Below are positions 1-6,427 of a stretch of 7,772 nt of DNA, piece by piece (the first letter of the stretch is position 1; every line of letters starts with the position of its first letter). The stretch lies in contig CAYMZR010000094.1 in NCBI GenBank assembly GCA_964394975.1, positions 1 to 7,772 on the forward strand, read 5' to 3'. Source of the DNA: UBA11996 sp964394975. Its GTDB lineage: Bacteria > Chloroflexota > Dehalococcoidia > Lucifugimonadales > UBA826. The translations under genes and the position numbers were made by a program. The notes below the pieces were generated by a model that made no database searches, was not told the DNA's origin, and saw only the letters and a program-made list of their open reading frames with translations.

Positions 1-699
1 GAAGGTATAGACGCTGCATATAAATTATCAATACTGTCTACTTTAGCTTTTAGAGCTAGTATTAAGAACACAGATATATATACGGAAGGTATTACAAATC
101 TAATAGATAAAGATTTCCAATATGCTAAAGAATTGGGATATTCAATAAAACTGTTGGCTATAGCTACTCAAATGGATTTAAATGTGCTTGGAAGGGTTCA
201 TCCTGCCCTGATTCCTCGGGATCAGATGTTGGCTAAGGTTGATGATGTCCTGAATGCTGTTGAAATAGAAACGGACTTAACAGAAAAGGTATTGTTCCAT
301 GGTCCCGGAGCCGGCTCATTGCCGACCAGCAGCGCAGTAATAGCAGATATTGTAAATATTGCTCGGAGTATTGCGGGTGATACAGATTTACTGGATCCTC
401 TTAGATTATCTGAAGACGTTAAAGTGGTTCCTATAAGTACATTATCTACCAAGTACTATTTTAGGATTGAAGTTATAGACCAGCCAGGTGTGTTAGGGAG
501 AATCGCTACGGTTTTTGGGGATTGTGGAATTAGTATATCTTCTTTCATCCAAAAAGAATTGGAGGAGAAAGCATCAGATGCTGAATTGGTTATTATGACT
601 CATGAAGCAACTGAAAGTTCTATTGATAGGGCCGTGGTGGGTCTAAGAGAACTTGAAGTTGTTAATCGGATAGGTAATGTTATTAGGGTAGTTGAATAG
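1..699 (+). CDS. hom: Homoserine dehydrogenase, 3' part (5' end outside window)
   Basis: This enzyme makes L-homoserine from L-aspartate semialdehyde with NAD(P)H, the branch point to threonine, methionine and isoleucine, in the cytoplasm. The frame is open from base 1, so only the last 232 residues of a protein usually near 430 are present; the NAD-binding Rossmann half lies upstream. The visible part opens inside the catalytic domain with EGIDAAYK, whose Asp4 and Lys8 match the conserved D-x3-K pair of the family active site. Further on come RVHPALIP (about 65-72) and GPGAGSLPTSSAVIADI (about 102-118), both family hallmarks. Residues about 152-232 form a C-terminal ACT domain (IEVIDQPGVLGRIATVF), the usual site of threonine feedback inhibition. 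A TTG at 133 is an internal codon, not the start. The gene ends with TAG, 25 bases before the next gene, so co-transcription is likely. Confidence 0.95.
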   Translation, partial: EGIDAAYKLSILSTLAFRASIKNTDIYTEGITNLIDKDFQYAKELGYSIKLLAIATQMDLNVLGRVHPALIPRDQMLAKVDDVLNAVEIETDLTEKVLFHGPGAGSLPTSSAVIADIVNIARSIAGDTDLLDPLRLSEDVKVVPISTLSTKYYFRIEVIDQPGVLGRIATVFGDCGISISSFIQKELEEKASDAELVIMTHEATESSIDRAVVGLRELEVVNRIGNVIRVVE

Positions 700-724
700 A
701 TATTTTCTGTTATTGGGGGATCAG

Positions 725-1060
725 ATGGATGCGTTGACGATGTATGGTTGGAATCGTTGAAGTAGTTGTAAAAAAGCGAAGGCGGAGCTTTCGCAGGCAG
801 GATTTCATTGTGAGATGCGAGATTTTTTTAGTGAGCCATTCTCCTTGAGAGAATTACAGCAAATTTTATCCGGTGATGATCCATCAGAAATATTTTCCTG
901 GAGAAGTCCTTCCTTCAAGAAATTAGGTTTGGAAAAATCAGAATTGACAGCGTCTCAAATGTTGGATCTTATGATTTCAGAACCAAGATTAATAAAAAGA
1001 CCAATCGTGGTTTATAGGGATCAGCGATTCACTACTTCAGAGTGGAAAAAAATTCTTTAA
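725..1060 (+). CDS. Predicted selenocysteine-containing Spx/ArsC-family protein (TGA at codon 12 read as Sec)
   Basis: Read from ATG 725, the frame gives MDALTMYGWNR, a TGA at 758-760, then SSCKKAKAEL and an open frame to TAA at 1058-1060. This totals 111 residues, the usual size for the Spx/ArsC thioredoxin-fold family. The TGA replaces the nucleophilic Cys (Cys12 in R773 ArsC, first Cys of the Spx CxxC), giving a UxxC redox motif with Cys15. The remainder is typical of the family: FFSEPFSLRELQQIL (34-48), Arg60 in the place of the ArsC substrate arginine, and EPRLIKRPIVV (86-96) with the conserved Arg-Pro. A hairpin directly after the TGA fits a bacterial SECIS element. A GGGGGA ribosome site at 715-720 precedes ATG 725. 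A later start at ATG 740 would lose the first beta strand, and one at ATG 815 would remove the active site. The likely role is a thiol/selenol oxidoreductase; arsenate reduction or Spx-like regulation cannot be told apart. A nonsense mutation or sequencing error is the alternative. Confidence 0.85.
761..794 (+). promoter_or_regulatory. Putative bacterial SECIS element downstream of the in-frame TGA
   Basis: Bases 776-783 (GCGAAGGC) pair with 787-794 (GCTTTCGC) in an 8-bp stem with one G-U wobble and a GGA triloop at 784-786. The loop begins 23 bases after the TGA (758-760) and has G in its first two positions. Both fit the published bacterial SECIS pattern: a short apical loop with an early G, about 16-37 bases from the UGA, inside the coding region. 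Its expected role is to bind SelB and deliver Sec-tRNA. The stem codes for conserved-looking protein sequence, so it is not an intergenic terminator, and no T-run follows it. A competing 5-bp fold (773-777 with 787-791) is weaker. Confidence 0.72.
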
Positions 1061-1100
1061 TAAGTTGGCTCCAATCTTAGATAAAGGGCAACTGTGAAAA

Positions 1101-1907
1101 ATGATCGACTTGTCTGGAAAAGAAGCTATAGTTACTGGCGGTGGCAGTGGGATTGGGAGAGGGATTTGTGCAGTTTTGGCACGGGCGGGTGCCAGTGTAT
1201 TGGTCACTGATATATCAATTGAAAGCGCCGAAGAGACTCTTAAATATTGTGAAGGGTCAAATAATTTGCATGCCGCAAAGATTGATGTAACTGATATTGC
1301 GTCAATTGAGGAAACTGTTTCCCAACATGTTGCCGACCGAGGAAGAATAGATATTTTGGTGAATAATGCGGGCATTATAGGATCGAAAGATTGGTGGACT
1401 AGGGAAACTCCTAGTAATGAAGATTGGTTGGAAGTGTATGAAGTTAATCTTAGGGGTATGGTAAAAGTTTCTGAAAGAGTTGCGAAAGAATTTGAGTCTC
1501 AGGGATATGGGAAAATCGTAAACATCGCTTCTATATCGGCGCGGCAAGGAAGCCCAGATACGCCGCATTATAGTACATCTAAAGCTGCAGTAGTGAGTTG
1601 GACCCAGTCACATGCTTTAAAAATGGCACGGCACAATGTGAATGTGAATGCAGTTTGTCCCGGTTTGATATGGACCCCAATATGGGAGGCTATTGCCAGA
1701 AAAAGATCTAAATTCGGTGGTAGCGTAGATATGGATGGGTTGGAAGGGCGCCAACTTTTTAATCATACTGTGAAATCCTGGGTACCACTCCAAAGGGAAC
1801 AAACTGCTGAGGATATTGGGAACATATCGGCTTTCTTAGTATCTGATCTTTCAAAAAATATTACGGGTCAGTCTATCAATGTGGACGGGGGTAGGTTTAC
1901 CAATTAA
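1101..1907 (+). CDS. Short-chain dehydrogenase/reductase (classical SDR, probably NAD-dependent)
   Basis: This 268-residue cytoplasmic oxidoreductase has all classical SDR motifs: the cofactor-binding TGGGSGIG (12-19), Asp37 at the end of the second beta strand (suggesting NAD(H) rather than NADP(H)), NNAG (88-91), Asn116, Ser144, and the catalytic YSTSK (Tyr157, Lys161), followed by PG (187-188). The C-terminal GQSINVDGG is typical of 3-oxoacyl-ACP-reductase-like and sugar/alcohol dehydrogenase SDRs. Substrate cannot be told from the sequence; the region 195-235, which forms the substrate lid, is not diagnostic. ATG 1101 is the only sensible start: a weak AAAGGG lies 12 bases upstream and the Rossmann fold begins within ten residues. 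It follows the selenoprotein gene by 40 bases without a visible terminator, so it may share the transcript. Its 3' end converges with the minus-strand transporter gene across 37 bases that hold no convincing terminator. Confidence 0.93.
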   Translation: MIDLSGKEAIVTGGGSGIGRGICAVLARAGASVLVTDISIESAEETLKYCEGSNNLHAAKIDVTDIASIEETVSQHVADRGRIDILVNNAGIIGSKDWWTRETPSNEDWLEVYEVNLRGMVKVSERVAKEFESQGYGKIVNIASISARQGSPDTPHYSTSKAAVVSWTQSHALKMARHNVNVNAVCPGLIWTPIWEAIARKRSKFGGSVDMDGLEGRQLFNHTVKSWVPLQREQTAEDIGNISAFLVSDLSKNITGQSINVDGGRFTN

Positions 1908-1944
1908 TTAGGACAAATTTAAAAGTGTCAATCTTGGGAATATT

Positions 1945-3480
1945 TTAAGGAATATTTAGTTGGCGTTTTCTTTTCACTAATAGGATGCAGGGGATTAACC
2001 CTATTAGGCAGAGGATTGAGCCAATGATAAAGAAATTATGAAATAAAGTTAATCCTACTTGGGTTAGTTGGCTTTCAAATATAGAGTCATTGCCACCGGC
2101 CTTTCCTAATTCAGTGACAGTTATATCGATTCCTAGCAGTAAATCTTGGAATTTTTGAGATCCCCATGCGGCTAGAGCGGCGATACCTAGAGTCATACCA
2201 AGGAACCTAGAGGCGCTTATAATTCCTGCTGCAGCTCCCTGATCCCCTGAATTGGCATTGTTCATGGCAGAAGTTGTTATGGGTGCTATTACTAATCCGA
2301 ATCCAAAGCCAGCCATTAATAAATGAAGCGACATAGTTGGGTCACTGGAGGATTCTGTCCAGAGACTCATGAAAAATAGAGATATGGCGCAAAATATGAG
2401 GCCCACGCAACCGGTCAGTCTAAGGTCAACATTTTTGCTTAACCATCCTCCAACTATAGCCCCTATTGGGATTGCAATTGTCATTCTTAATAGGATTAGA
2501 CCACCCTCAAGAGAGGTCCCTGAAAACACCGTATTAACCATCAAAGGAATCGTGACTAGAGTAATTATCAGCGAGGCTCCATAAAACAAGTGTAGAACAT
2601 TAGCGGCTATGAATTGTATATTTTTGAAAATATTGATTGGTAATACGGGATTATTACTGGTTTTTGAAAAGAAATAGTACCCCACTAAGAAGACGAAACC
2701 AGCAAAAATAAATGTTGCTAAAAGTGATGTGTTGGTGCCGGATTGAGCACACCCTAACGTTATGAGGCAAATCGCTGCGACTATTATTGCTGAACCAAAA
2801 TAATCCATTTCACGCTTTATAGGTTTATTGTTTGGGACTAGAAAAATAATGCCTATTATTACCAAAACTCCAATAGGAACATTTAGCCAGAATACCCATT
2901 GCCATGAGAAGAATTGAGTTACTATTCCTCCCCATAGTGGCCCAATTACTGCTCCAGCTTCTGCACATGCACCTGTCATTCCCATAGGGATAAATCTTTC
3001 CTTACCAGAATAAGAGTCTGTAATAATCGTGATAGTGACTGGTATCAAAGCTCCAGCTCCTATAGCCTGGACGACCCTGGTACCGATCACCCAGTTGAGA
3101 GATGTACTGCTTTCTAAAATATATGAAGCTGAATTTCTGATGTAGGCACTATCGTGATATGCGTATGTTTCTAAAAACCCCAAAGAATTAGTAAGCCCTG
3201 TCCCTATTGATCCCAGTATAAATACTGACATGGAAGCTATGTATATGAATTTCCGTCCATAAATGTCAGATACTTTACCCATAATGGGCATCATCGAAAC
3301 ATAGCCTAATAGGTATCCAGTAACTGTCCACATTGCTCGGTCTAGATCGGTCACTTCAACCATCAAATCTGACATTATCTGAGGGAGTATCGTGACCACG
3401 ACTGTTTGGTCATCTGCGGCAAAAAATATTCCTGCAAACACGGGAATTAGAGCAATATTCTTGTGGGATACTTTCAGCAT
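1945..3480 (-). CDS. MFS transporter, DHA2 (14-helix) family, resembling mycobacterial P55/Rv1410c
   Basis: This 511-residue inner-membrane transporter belongs to the 14-helix DHA2 group (EmrB/QacA). Helix 1 carries the acidic AADDQTVVVTILPQI (21-35). The cytoplasmic loop 2-3 holds motif A, GKVSDIYGRK (68-77). Helix 5 holds motif C around GAVIGPLWGG (176-185), followed by WVFWLNVPIG (195-204), a signature of this group. WTVTGYLLGY (51-60), IAIPIGAIVGGW (335-346), GFGFGLVIAP (391-400) and GIAALAAWG (432-440) resemble, as I remember it, Rv1410c, the lipid exporter paired with LprG. About 25-30 extra residues (about 102-128) sit between helices 3 and 4, predicted outside the membrane. The gene starts 17 bases after the lipoprotein gene, so the two form an operon; no Shine-Dalgarno is visible before ATG 3480, suggesting translational coupling. 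The likely substrate is a lipid or hydrophobic compound, by inference from the neighbour. A drug-efflux role is the alternative. Confidence 0.9.
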   Translation of the reverse strand: MLKVSHKNIALIPVFAGIFFAADDQTVVVTILPQIMSDLMVEVTDLDRAMWTVTGYLLGYVSMMPIMGKVSDIYGRKFIYIASMSVFILGSIGTGLTNSLGFLETYAYHDSAYIRNSASYILESSTSLNWVIGTRVVQAIGAGALIPVTITIITDSYSGKERFIPMGMTGACAEAGAVIGPLWGGIVTQFFSWQWVFWLNVPIGVLVIIGIIFLVPNNKPIKREMDYFGSAIIVAAICLITLGCAQSGTNTSLLATFIFAGFVFLVGYYFFSKTSNNPVLPINIFKNIQFIAANVLHLFYGASLIITLVTIPLMVNTVFSGTSLEGGLILLRMTIAIPIGAIVGGWLSKNVDLRLTGCVGLIFCAISLFFMSLWTESSSDPTMSLHLLMAGFGFGLVIAPITTSAMNNANSGDQGAAAGIISASRFLGMTLGIAALAAWGSQKFQDLLLGIDITVTELGKAGGNDSIFESQLTQVGLTLFHNFFIIGSILCLIGLIPCILLVKRKRQLNIP

Positions 3481-3497
3481 AAAATTTGAGGGCTATA

Positions 3498-4223
3498 CTA
3501 TTTCAATGGGTGCTCTATAACTAGGTCCTCATTAATTTTTGAGATCGTTATTATTCTTTGAATTGTATTATTAGGTTCTGATCTATCATATTCATTTAAT
3601 TTACCGTAAATGATTGCCCTGTTTAGATAATTTGTAGTTTTATCTATCCAAAGGGTTACCTCGACATCGTTGTTAGTGGTTTCTCCGATTATGCTTGAGA
3701 GGGAAGAAGCAGGCATAGAACCTTTAATATGCCAATATGTTTTACCAGATGACTCTATTGAAGAATAAGTAACGCTGTCCAGTATTTTTTGAATTCCATC
3801 TTCGGGGTCAAAGAAGGAAAGAAGTGTCACTGAGCCTTCAGTTCGTTCCCATTTTTGTGTTAGCGGATTTAGGAAAAATATGTCGTCATCGATCGTGATT
3901 AATTTACCAGAAAGAGTTAAATTACCGAATAAGAATTTTCCTTCAACCAGCATTGCGTTATCACTAGATATTAGACCCGTAGCTTTTGAAAACATTAGGC
4001 CGCCTACTTGCGTTCCAGATACGTTTCTGTGGGATAACTCAAATTCAAATGATGAAATACCTTGCATTGCTACTCCACTCAGGGTGAGGATCTCTTTGGG
4101 TGTTTTTGTTATCCTTGTATTTGACTTTGTTGAATCTGCGTTGCAAGAAATGGTGATGGCGCTGGCGAATAGAATTGTCATCAAAATGACGAATTTTTTC
4201 CCTCCTAACATGATTTCGTGCAT
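3498..4223 (-). CDS. LppX/LprAFG-family lipoprotein (LprG-like lipid carrier)
   Basis: The 241-residue product begins with a lipoprotein signal: Lys9-Lys10, a hydrophobic stretch (11-25) and a lipobox TISC, with Cys27 the predicted lipidated residue, so it is anchored in the membrane facing outward. The rest resembles the LppX_LprAFG family: a start helix with a short SFEFEL strand (58-63), repeated strands such as GKLITIDDDIFFLNPLTQKW (106-125), FFDPEDGIQKIL (137-148), YWHIKGSMPASSL (163-175) and VTLWIDKTTNYLNRA (189-203). Known members (LprG, LppX, LprA, LprF) hold acyl lipids in a hydrophobic half-barrel and pass them across the envelope. The gene lies directly upstream of the P55-like transporter, as lprG does in mycobacteria. 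The start is uncertain: ATG 4223 has no Shine-Dalgarno and lies only 8 bases from the preceding terminator tract. ATG 4211 (codon 5) is possible; starting at codon 15 would lose the positive residues of the signal. Confidence 0.85.
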   Translation of the reverse strand: MHEIMLGGKKFVILMTILFASAITISCNADSTKSNTRITKTPKEILTLSGVAMQGISSFEFELSHRNVSGTQVGGLMFSKATGLISSDNAMLVEGKFLFGNLTLSGKLITIDDDIFFLNPLTQKWERTEGSVTLLSFFDPEDGIQKILDSVTYSSIESSGKTYWHIKGSMPASSLSSIIGETTNNDVEVTLWIDKTTNYLNRAIIYGKLNEYDRSEPNNTIQRIITISKINEDLVIEHPLK

Positions 4224-4231
4224 CTTAAGTC

Positions 4232-4266
4232 AAAAAAAAGCCCCGCTCTTAGAACGGGGCTTTTTT
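4232..4266 (-). terminator. Rho-independent terminator of the surface-protein gene, symmetrical in form
   Basis: GCCCCG (4240-4245) pairs with CGGGGC (4255-4260) around a 9-base loop, flanked by eight A on the left (4232-4239) and six T on the right (4261-4266). On the minus strand it gives a GC stem followed by eight U, 21 bases after the stop of the surface-protein gene. It could also stop plus-strand transcription. The downstream lipoprotein start codon is only 8 bases past the U-run, so this hairpin lies in or just before that gene's leader. Confidence 0.93.
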
Positions 4267-4287
4267 AAATACAATTTGAGATCTAGG

Positions 4288-5394
4288 CTATGTTCGATTT
4301 CTTACGTAAATCAATGAACCAGCTCCCATCATTAATATTCCCAATGCTGCTCCCATTAAAAGCAGATTAGCTATTAATTTCTCACCTACGCTTGGTAAGC
4401 CAAGTCCTAATACGCTACCGCTGGTACCACCACCAGATTCAGCAGCTGTTGCTGTTTCAGATCCAGGAAGTTCTTTAGCTTCAAGGGTGAGAGTGCCCAT
4501 CTGTTGGGCGCTTGCTCTAGCCTGAGCTGAGCCTCCCTCTCCTGTCGACGAAGAAATAGTTCCGTCTGTATTTCCATCCCAACCATTTTTGGCTGCAGAA
4601 AGTTCATTGAAAATTTTGTCAGCAAATATATTTGCTACTGCCGCACTGGTTTGCGAGGCAACATCATTGTCAGCCGTGGCTTTCGCGGAGTTCACCCATG
4701 CCGAAATATTACCGGCCGAGGCGATTACTCCTGCCGCTCCTTCAGCTAGATTACTGTCTTCACCGTCTACCTCTGCGGCTGCAGTGGCATGAGCTGGTAA
4801 CCCATCCGCTAATTCTGCAATTGCTGAAGTATCGGCCATTGCACTAGCTACTGAGGTTTTGATTTCATCAATATCTGTCGAAGCTTGAGCAGTAGCAATG
4901 TTAGCCAATGCCGCATCAAGATGATCGTCAATGGTGTTCAATTCGCCCATTATGCCGTTTATGGACACAGCCGCACTAGCGGGTATATCGTCGCTATATG
5001 CGGTTGATCCACCTGGCCCATGGGTAATTTTTATTCGGCCATAGGTGATTAGCAGATCTTGGCCATCGTATCCCTCAGAGCTACTATCAAAAGTGAGATT
5101 AATGCTACCCGTGGGCTGAATAACCCCTTGTATAACTGGTTGAACCACCTCAACCTCACCTAGATTTAGAGAGTTTGTACCGTCCTGCGATATCAGAACT
5201 GCATTGTAAGGGCTACCTTCAGCAGCCGGGGTCACTCCAGACATTGAAATGACGATTGAGTCATTTGCTGCCTGGTCATTCTGCACGATGGCCGTGCCGA
5301 AAGTAACAGCATCCGATTCTGCAAATGTAACCGTAGGAATCAAAAATGAAACCATCAGGGCGGTAATTATTATTAATGTCTTGGTCCTGAACAT
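4288..5394 (-). CDS. Secreted surface protein with anti-sigma-K (RskA)-like beta domain, Ala-rich helical region and C-terminal membrane anchor
   Basis: I do not recognise this 368-residue protein as a named family. It has a Sec signal peptide (Arg3, Lys5, hydrophobic 7-20, likely cleavage after TVTFA at 25). Residues about 30-128 look like beta sandwich: YNAVLISQDGTNSLNLGEV (63-81), INLTFDSSSEGYDGQDLLI (98-116) and RIKITHGPGG (120-129) resemble the extracytoplasmic C-terminal domain of anti-sigma-K factors (accessory-gene-like adhesion or sensing domain). Residues about 140-270 are Ala/Asp-rich and mostly helical, followed by a Ser/Gly/Ala-rich linker (275-330) and a transmembrane helix (about 341-363) with a basic YVRNRT tail, so the protein is held in the membrane with its body outside. 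There is no LPxTG. AAGGAGG at 5408-5414 lies 13 bases before ATG 5394. Base composition is richer in G+C than its neighbours, in keeping with the Ala codons. A monocistronic, strongly terminated unit; function unknown. Confidence 0.8.
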   Translation of the reverse strand: MFRTKTLIIITALMVSFLIPTVTFAESDAVTFGTAIVQNDQAANDSIVISMSGVTPAAEGSPYNAVLISQDGTNSLNLGEVEVVQPVIQGVIQPTGSINLTFDSSSEGYDGQDLLITYGRIKITHGPGGSTAYSDDIPASAAVSINGIMGELNTIDDHLDAALANIATAQASTDIDEIKTSVASAMADTSAIAELADGLPAHATAAAEVDGEDSNLAEGAAGVIASAGNISAWVNSAKATADNDVASQTSAAVANIFADKIFNELSAAKNGWDGNTDGTISSSTGEGGSAQARASAQQMGTLTLEAKELPGSETATAAESGGGTSGSVLGLGLPSVGEKLIANLLLMGAALGILMMGAGSLIYVRNRT

Positions 5395-5426
5395 AGCTTA
5401 CACGCTGCCTCCTTGACCAATGATTT

Positions 5427-5439
5427 GACTGAGTCAGTC
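5427..5439. repeat. Perfect short inverted repeat, possible operator or leader hairpin
   Basis: GACTG-AGT-CAGTC is a perfect 5-base inverted repeat with a 3-base centre. It lies in the divergent spacer, 13 bases upstream of the Shine-Dalgarno of the surface-protein gene (minus strand) and downstream of that gene's candidate promoter. It could be a regulator site or a small leader hairpin. A chance occurrence is possible at this length. Confidence 0.35.
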
Positions 5440-5488
5440 TTGTTTATTAGTTACGTGTGGATATAACACTACCACAAACACGCTCAGC

Positions 5489-5518
5489 ATAGTAGCACTT
5501 ACAGGATAAAGATTCCAA
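5489..5518 (-). promoter_or_regulatory. Candidate sigma70-type promoter of the surface-protein gene
   Basis: Read on the minus strand, TTGGAA (5518-5513) and TACTAT (5494-5489) are separated by 18 bases; each matches the consensus hexamer in four of six positions. Transcription would start near 5482 and give a leader of about 88 bases carrying the inverted repeat and the AAGGAGG ribosome site. The rest of the 259-base divergent spacer (5395-5653) is AT-rich; I see no convincing promoter for rsmG in it. Confidence 0.25.
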
Positions 5519-5653
5519 CGGAAATAATATTGAAAATATAGGAAATGCTTGTCTAGGCACATATCAAAATAAATTTTAGTCTATATTATGAATGTAAAAG
5601 TCATAAACTTTCTCAGATAATTTGGTTTATTAAATGGTTGTTTCCATCCATGG

Positions 5654-6427
5654 ATGATTTTGGAGGCAGTATTGTCTTTCGATTCTGGGCGTGACACGTT
5701 TAAAAATAGAGATCTAAAAGCGCTTGAGGCAGGTTTAGACAGGCTCGGCATAAGGCCTACTAAAAAGTCTATCTCTGATTTCCTTACTTTTTATGATTTG
5801 CTATTGGAAGCCAATGCAAATGTTAATCTCACAAAGATTATTGAATGGCCCGATGTTGTGCAGAGGCATTATCTAGATGCTATAAGTGTATTTTTAGCAG
5901 TTCCATCTCTATATGAAGGAAGAGATAAAATATTGGACGTAGGATCGGGATTTGGAATGCCGGGGTTCCCCTTGAAGATAATTTTTCCACGAAATAAGTT
6001 TTTTTTGTTGGAATCTGTGAGAAAAAAACTAACTTTCATGAATGCTGTAATCCAGAAGATGCACTTATCCAATATCGCGACCGTGCTGGGGAGGGCCGAA
6101 GATTTGGCAAAAGTTGAATCTCATAGAGAGAGTTATTCATTGGTAGTGTCGAGGGCCGTAGCCACACTTCCAGTCCTTCTCGAGTTTACTTTGCCTTTCT
6201 GTAGGATTGGTGGTGTGGTGGTTGCAATGAAAGGGGGTGGAGTTGAATTGGAAATTGCTCGATCAACGCAGGCCCTGAAGTTACTGGGAGGAGAAATAGA
6301 TAAGGTGGTTAGAGTGGGAGAAAAATTACCTTGCTCAGATGGCCAACTTGTTGTGATTAGGAAGATATCCGAAACCCCTTTGATCTTTCCACGCAAAGCA
6401 GGCATACCCAAAAAGAGGCCACTTTGA
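5654..6427 (+). CDS. rsmG: 16S rRNA (guanine527-N7)-methyltransferase RsmG (GidB)
   Basis: RsmG uses S-adenosylmethionine to methylate N7 of G527 in the 530 loop of 16S rRNA in the 30S subunit; loss gives low-level streptomycin resistance in known bacteria. The sequence is a standard family member: NANVNLTKI (54-62), HYLDAI (72-77), the AdoMet-binding DVGSGFGMPGFPLKI (95-109), LLESVRKKLTFMN (118-130), GRAEDL (146-151), SRAVATL (166-172), AMKGG (191-195) and the C-terminal PRKAGIPKKRPL. Length (257) is slightly above the usual 210-240. The start is probably TTG 5672 rather than ATG 5654: GGAGG at 5662-5666 lies 5 bases before TTG 5672, while nothing resembling a ribosome site precedes ATG 5654. 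That would give 251 residues. Its stop TGA overlaps the start of the next gene. It is not next to mnmG or parAB here, its common neighbours elsewhere. Confidence 0.96.
   Translation: MILEAVLSFDSGRDTFKNRDLKALEAGLDRLGIRPTKKSISDFLTFYDLLLEANANVNLTKIIEWPDVVQRHYLDAISVFLAVPSLYEGRDKILDVGSGFGMPGFPLKIIFPRNKFFLLESVRKKLTFMNAVIQKMHLSNIATVLGRAEDLAKVESHRESYSLVVSRAVATLPVLLEFTLPFCRIGGVVVAMKGGGVELEIARSTQALKLLGGEIDKVVRVGEKLPCSDGQLVVIRKISETPLIFPRKAGIPKKRPL

Noticed and set aside
758..760. Alternative genetic code with TGA as Trp or Gly
   Set aside because: Other genes here stop at TGA (rsmG, flippase), use TGG for Trp, and show no other in-frame TGA; the position matches a catalytic Cys, not Trp.
815..1060. A separate 81-residue gene starting at ATG 815
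   Set aside because: It lacks the active site and beta-alpha start of the fold, has no ribosome site, and continues in frame with the family-like sequence upstream of the TGA.
1908..1960. AATATT-TTAAGG-AATATT as a terminator between the convergent SDR and MFS genes
   Set aside because: The arms are A/T only and self-complementary, with no GC stem and no clear T-run; it is weak and partly inside the MFS coding end.
3880..4317. Plus-strand ORF opposite the lipoprotein gene, and similar ORFs opposite other genes
   Set aside because: No ribosome site, no family-like sequence, and it crosses the terminator; it is an antisense shadow of the real coding strand.
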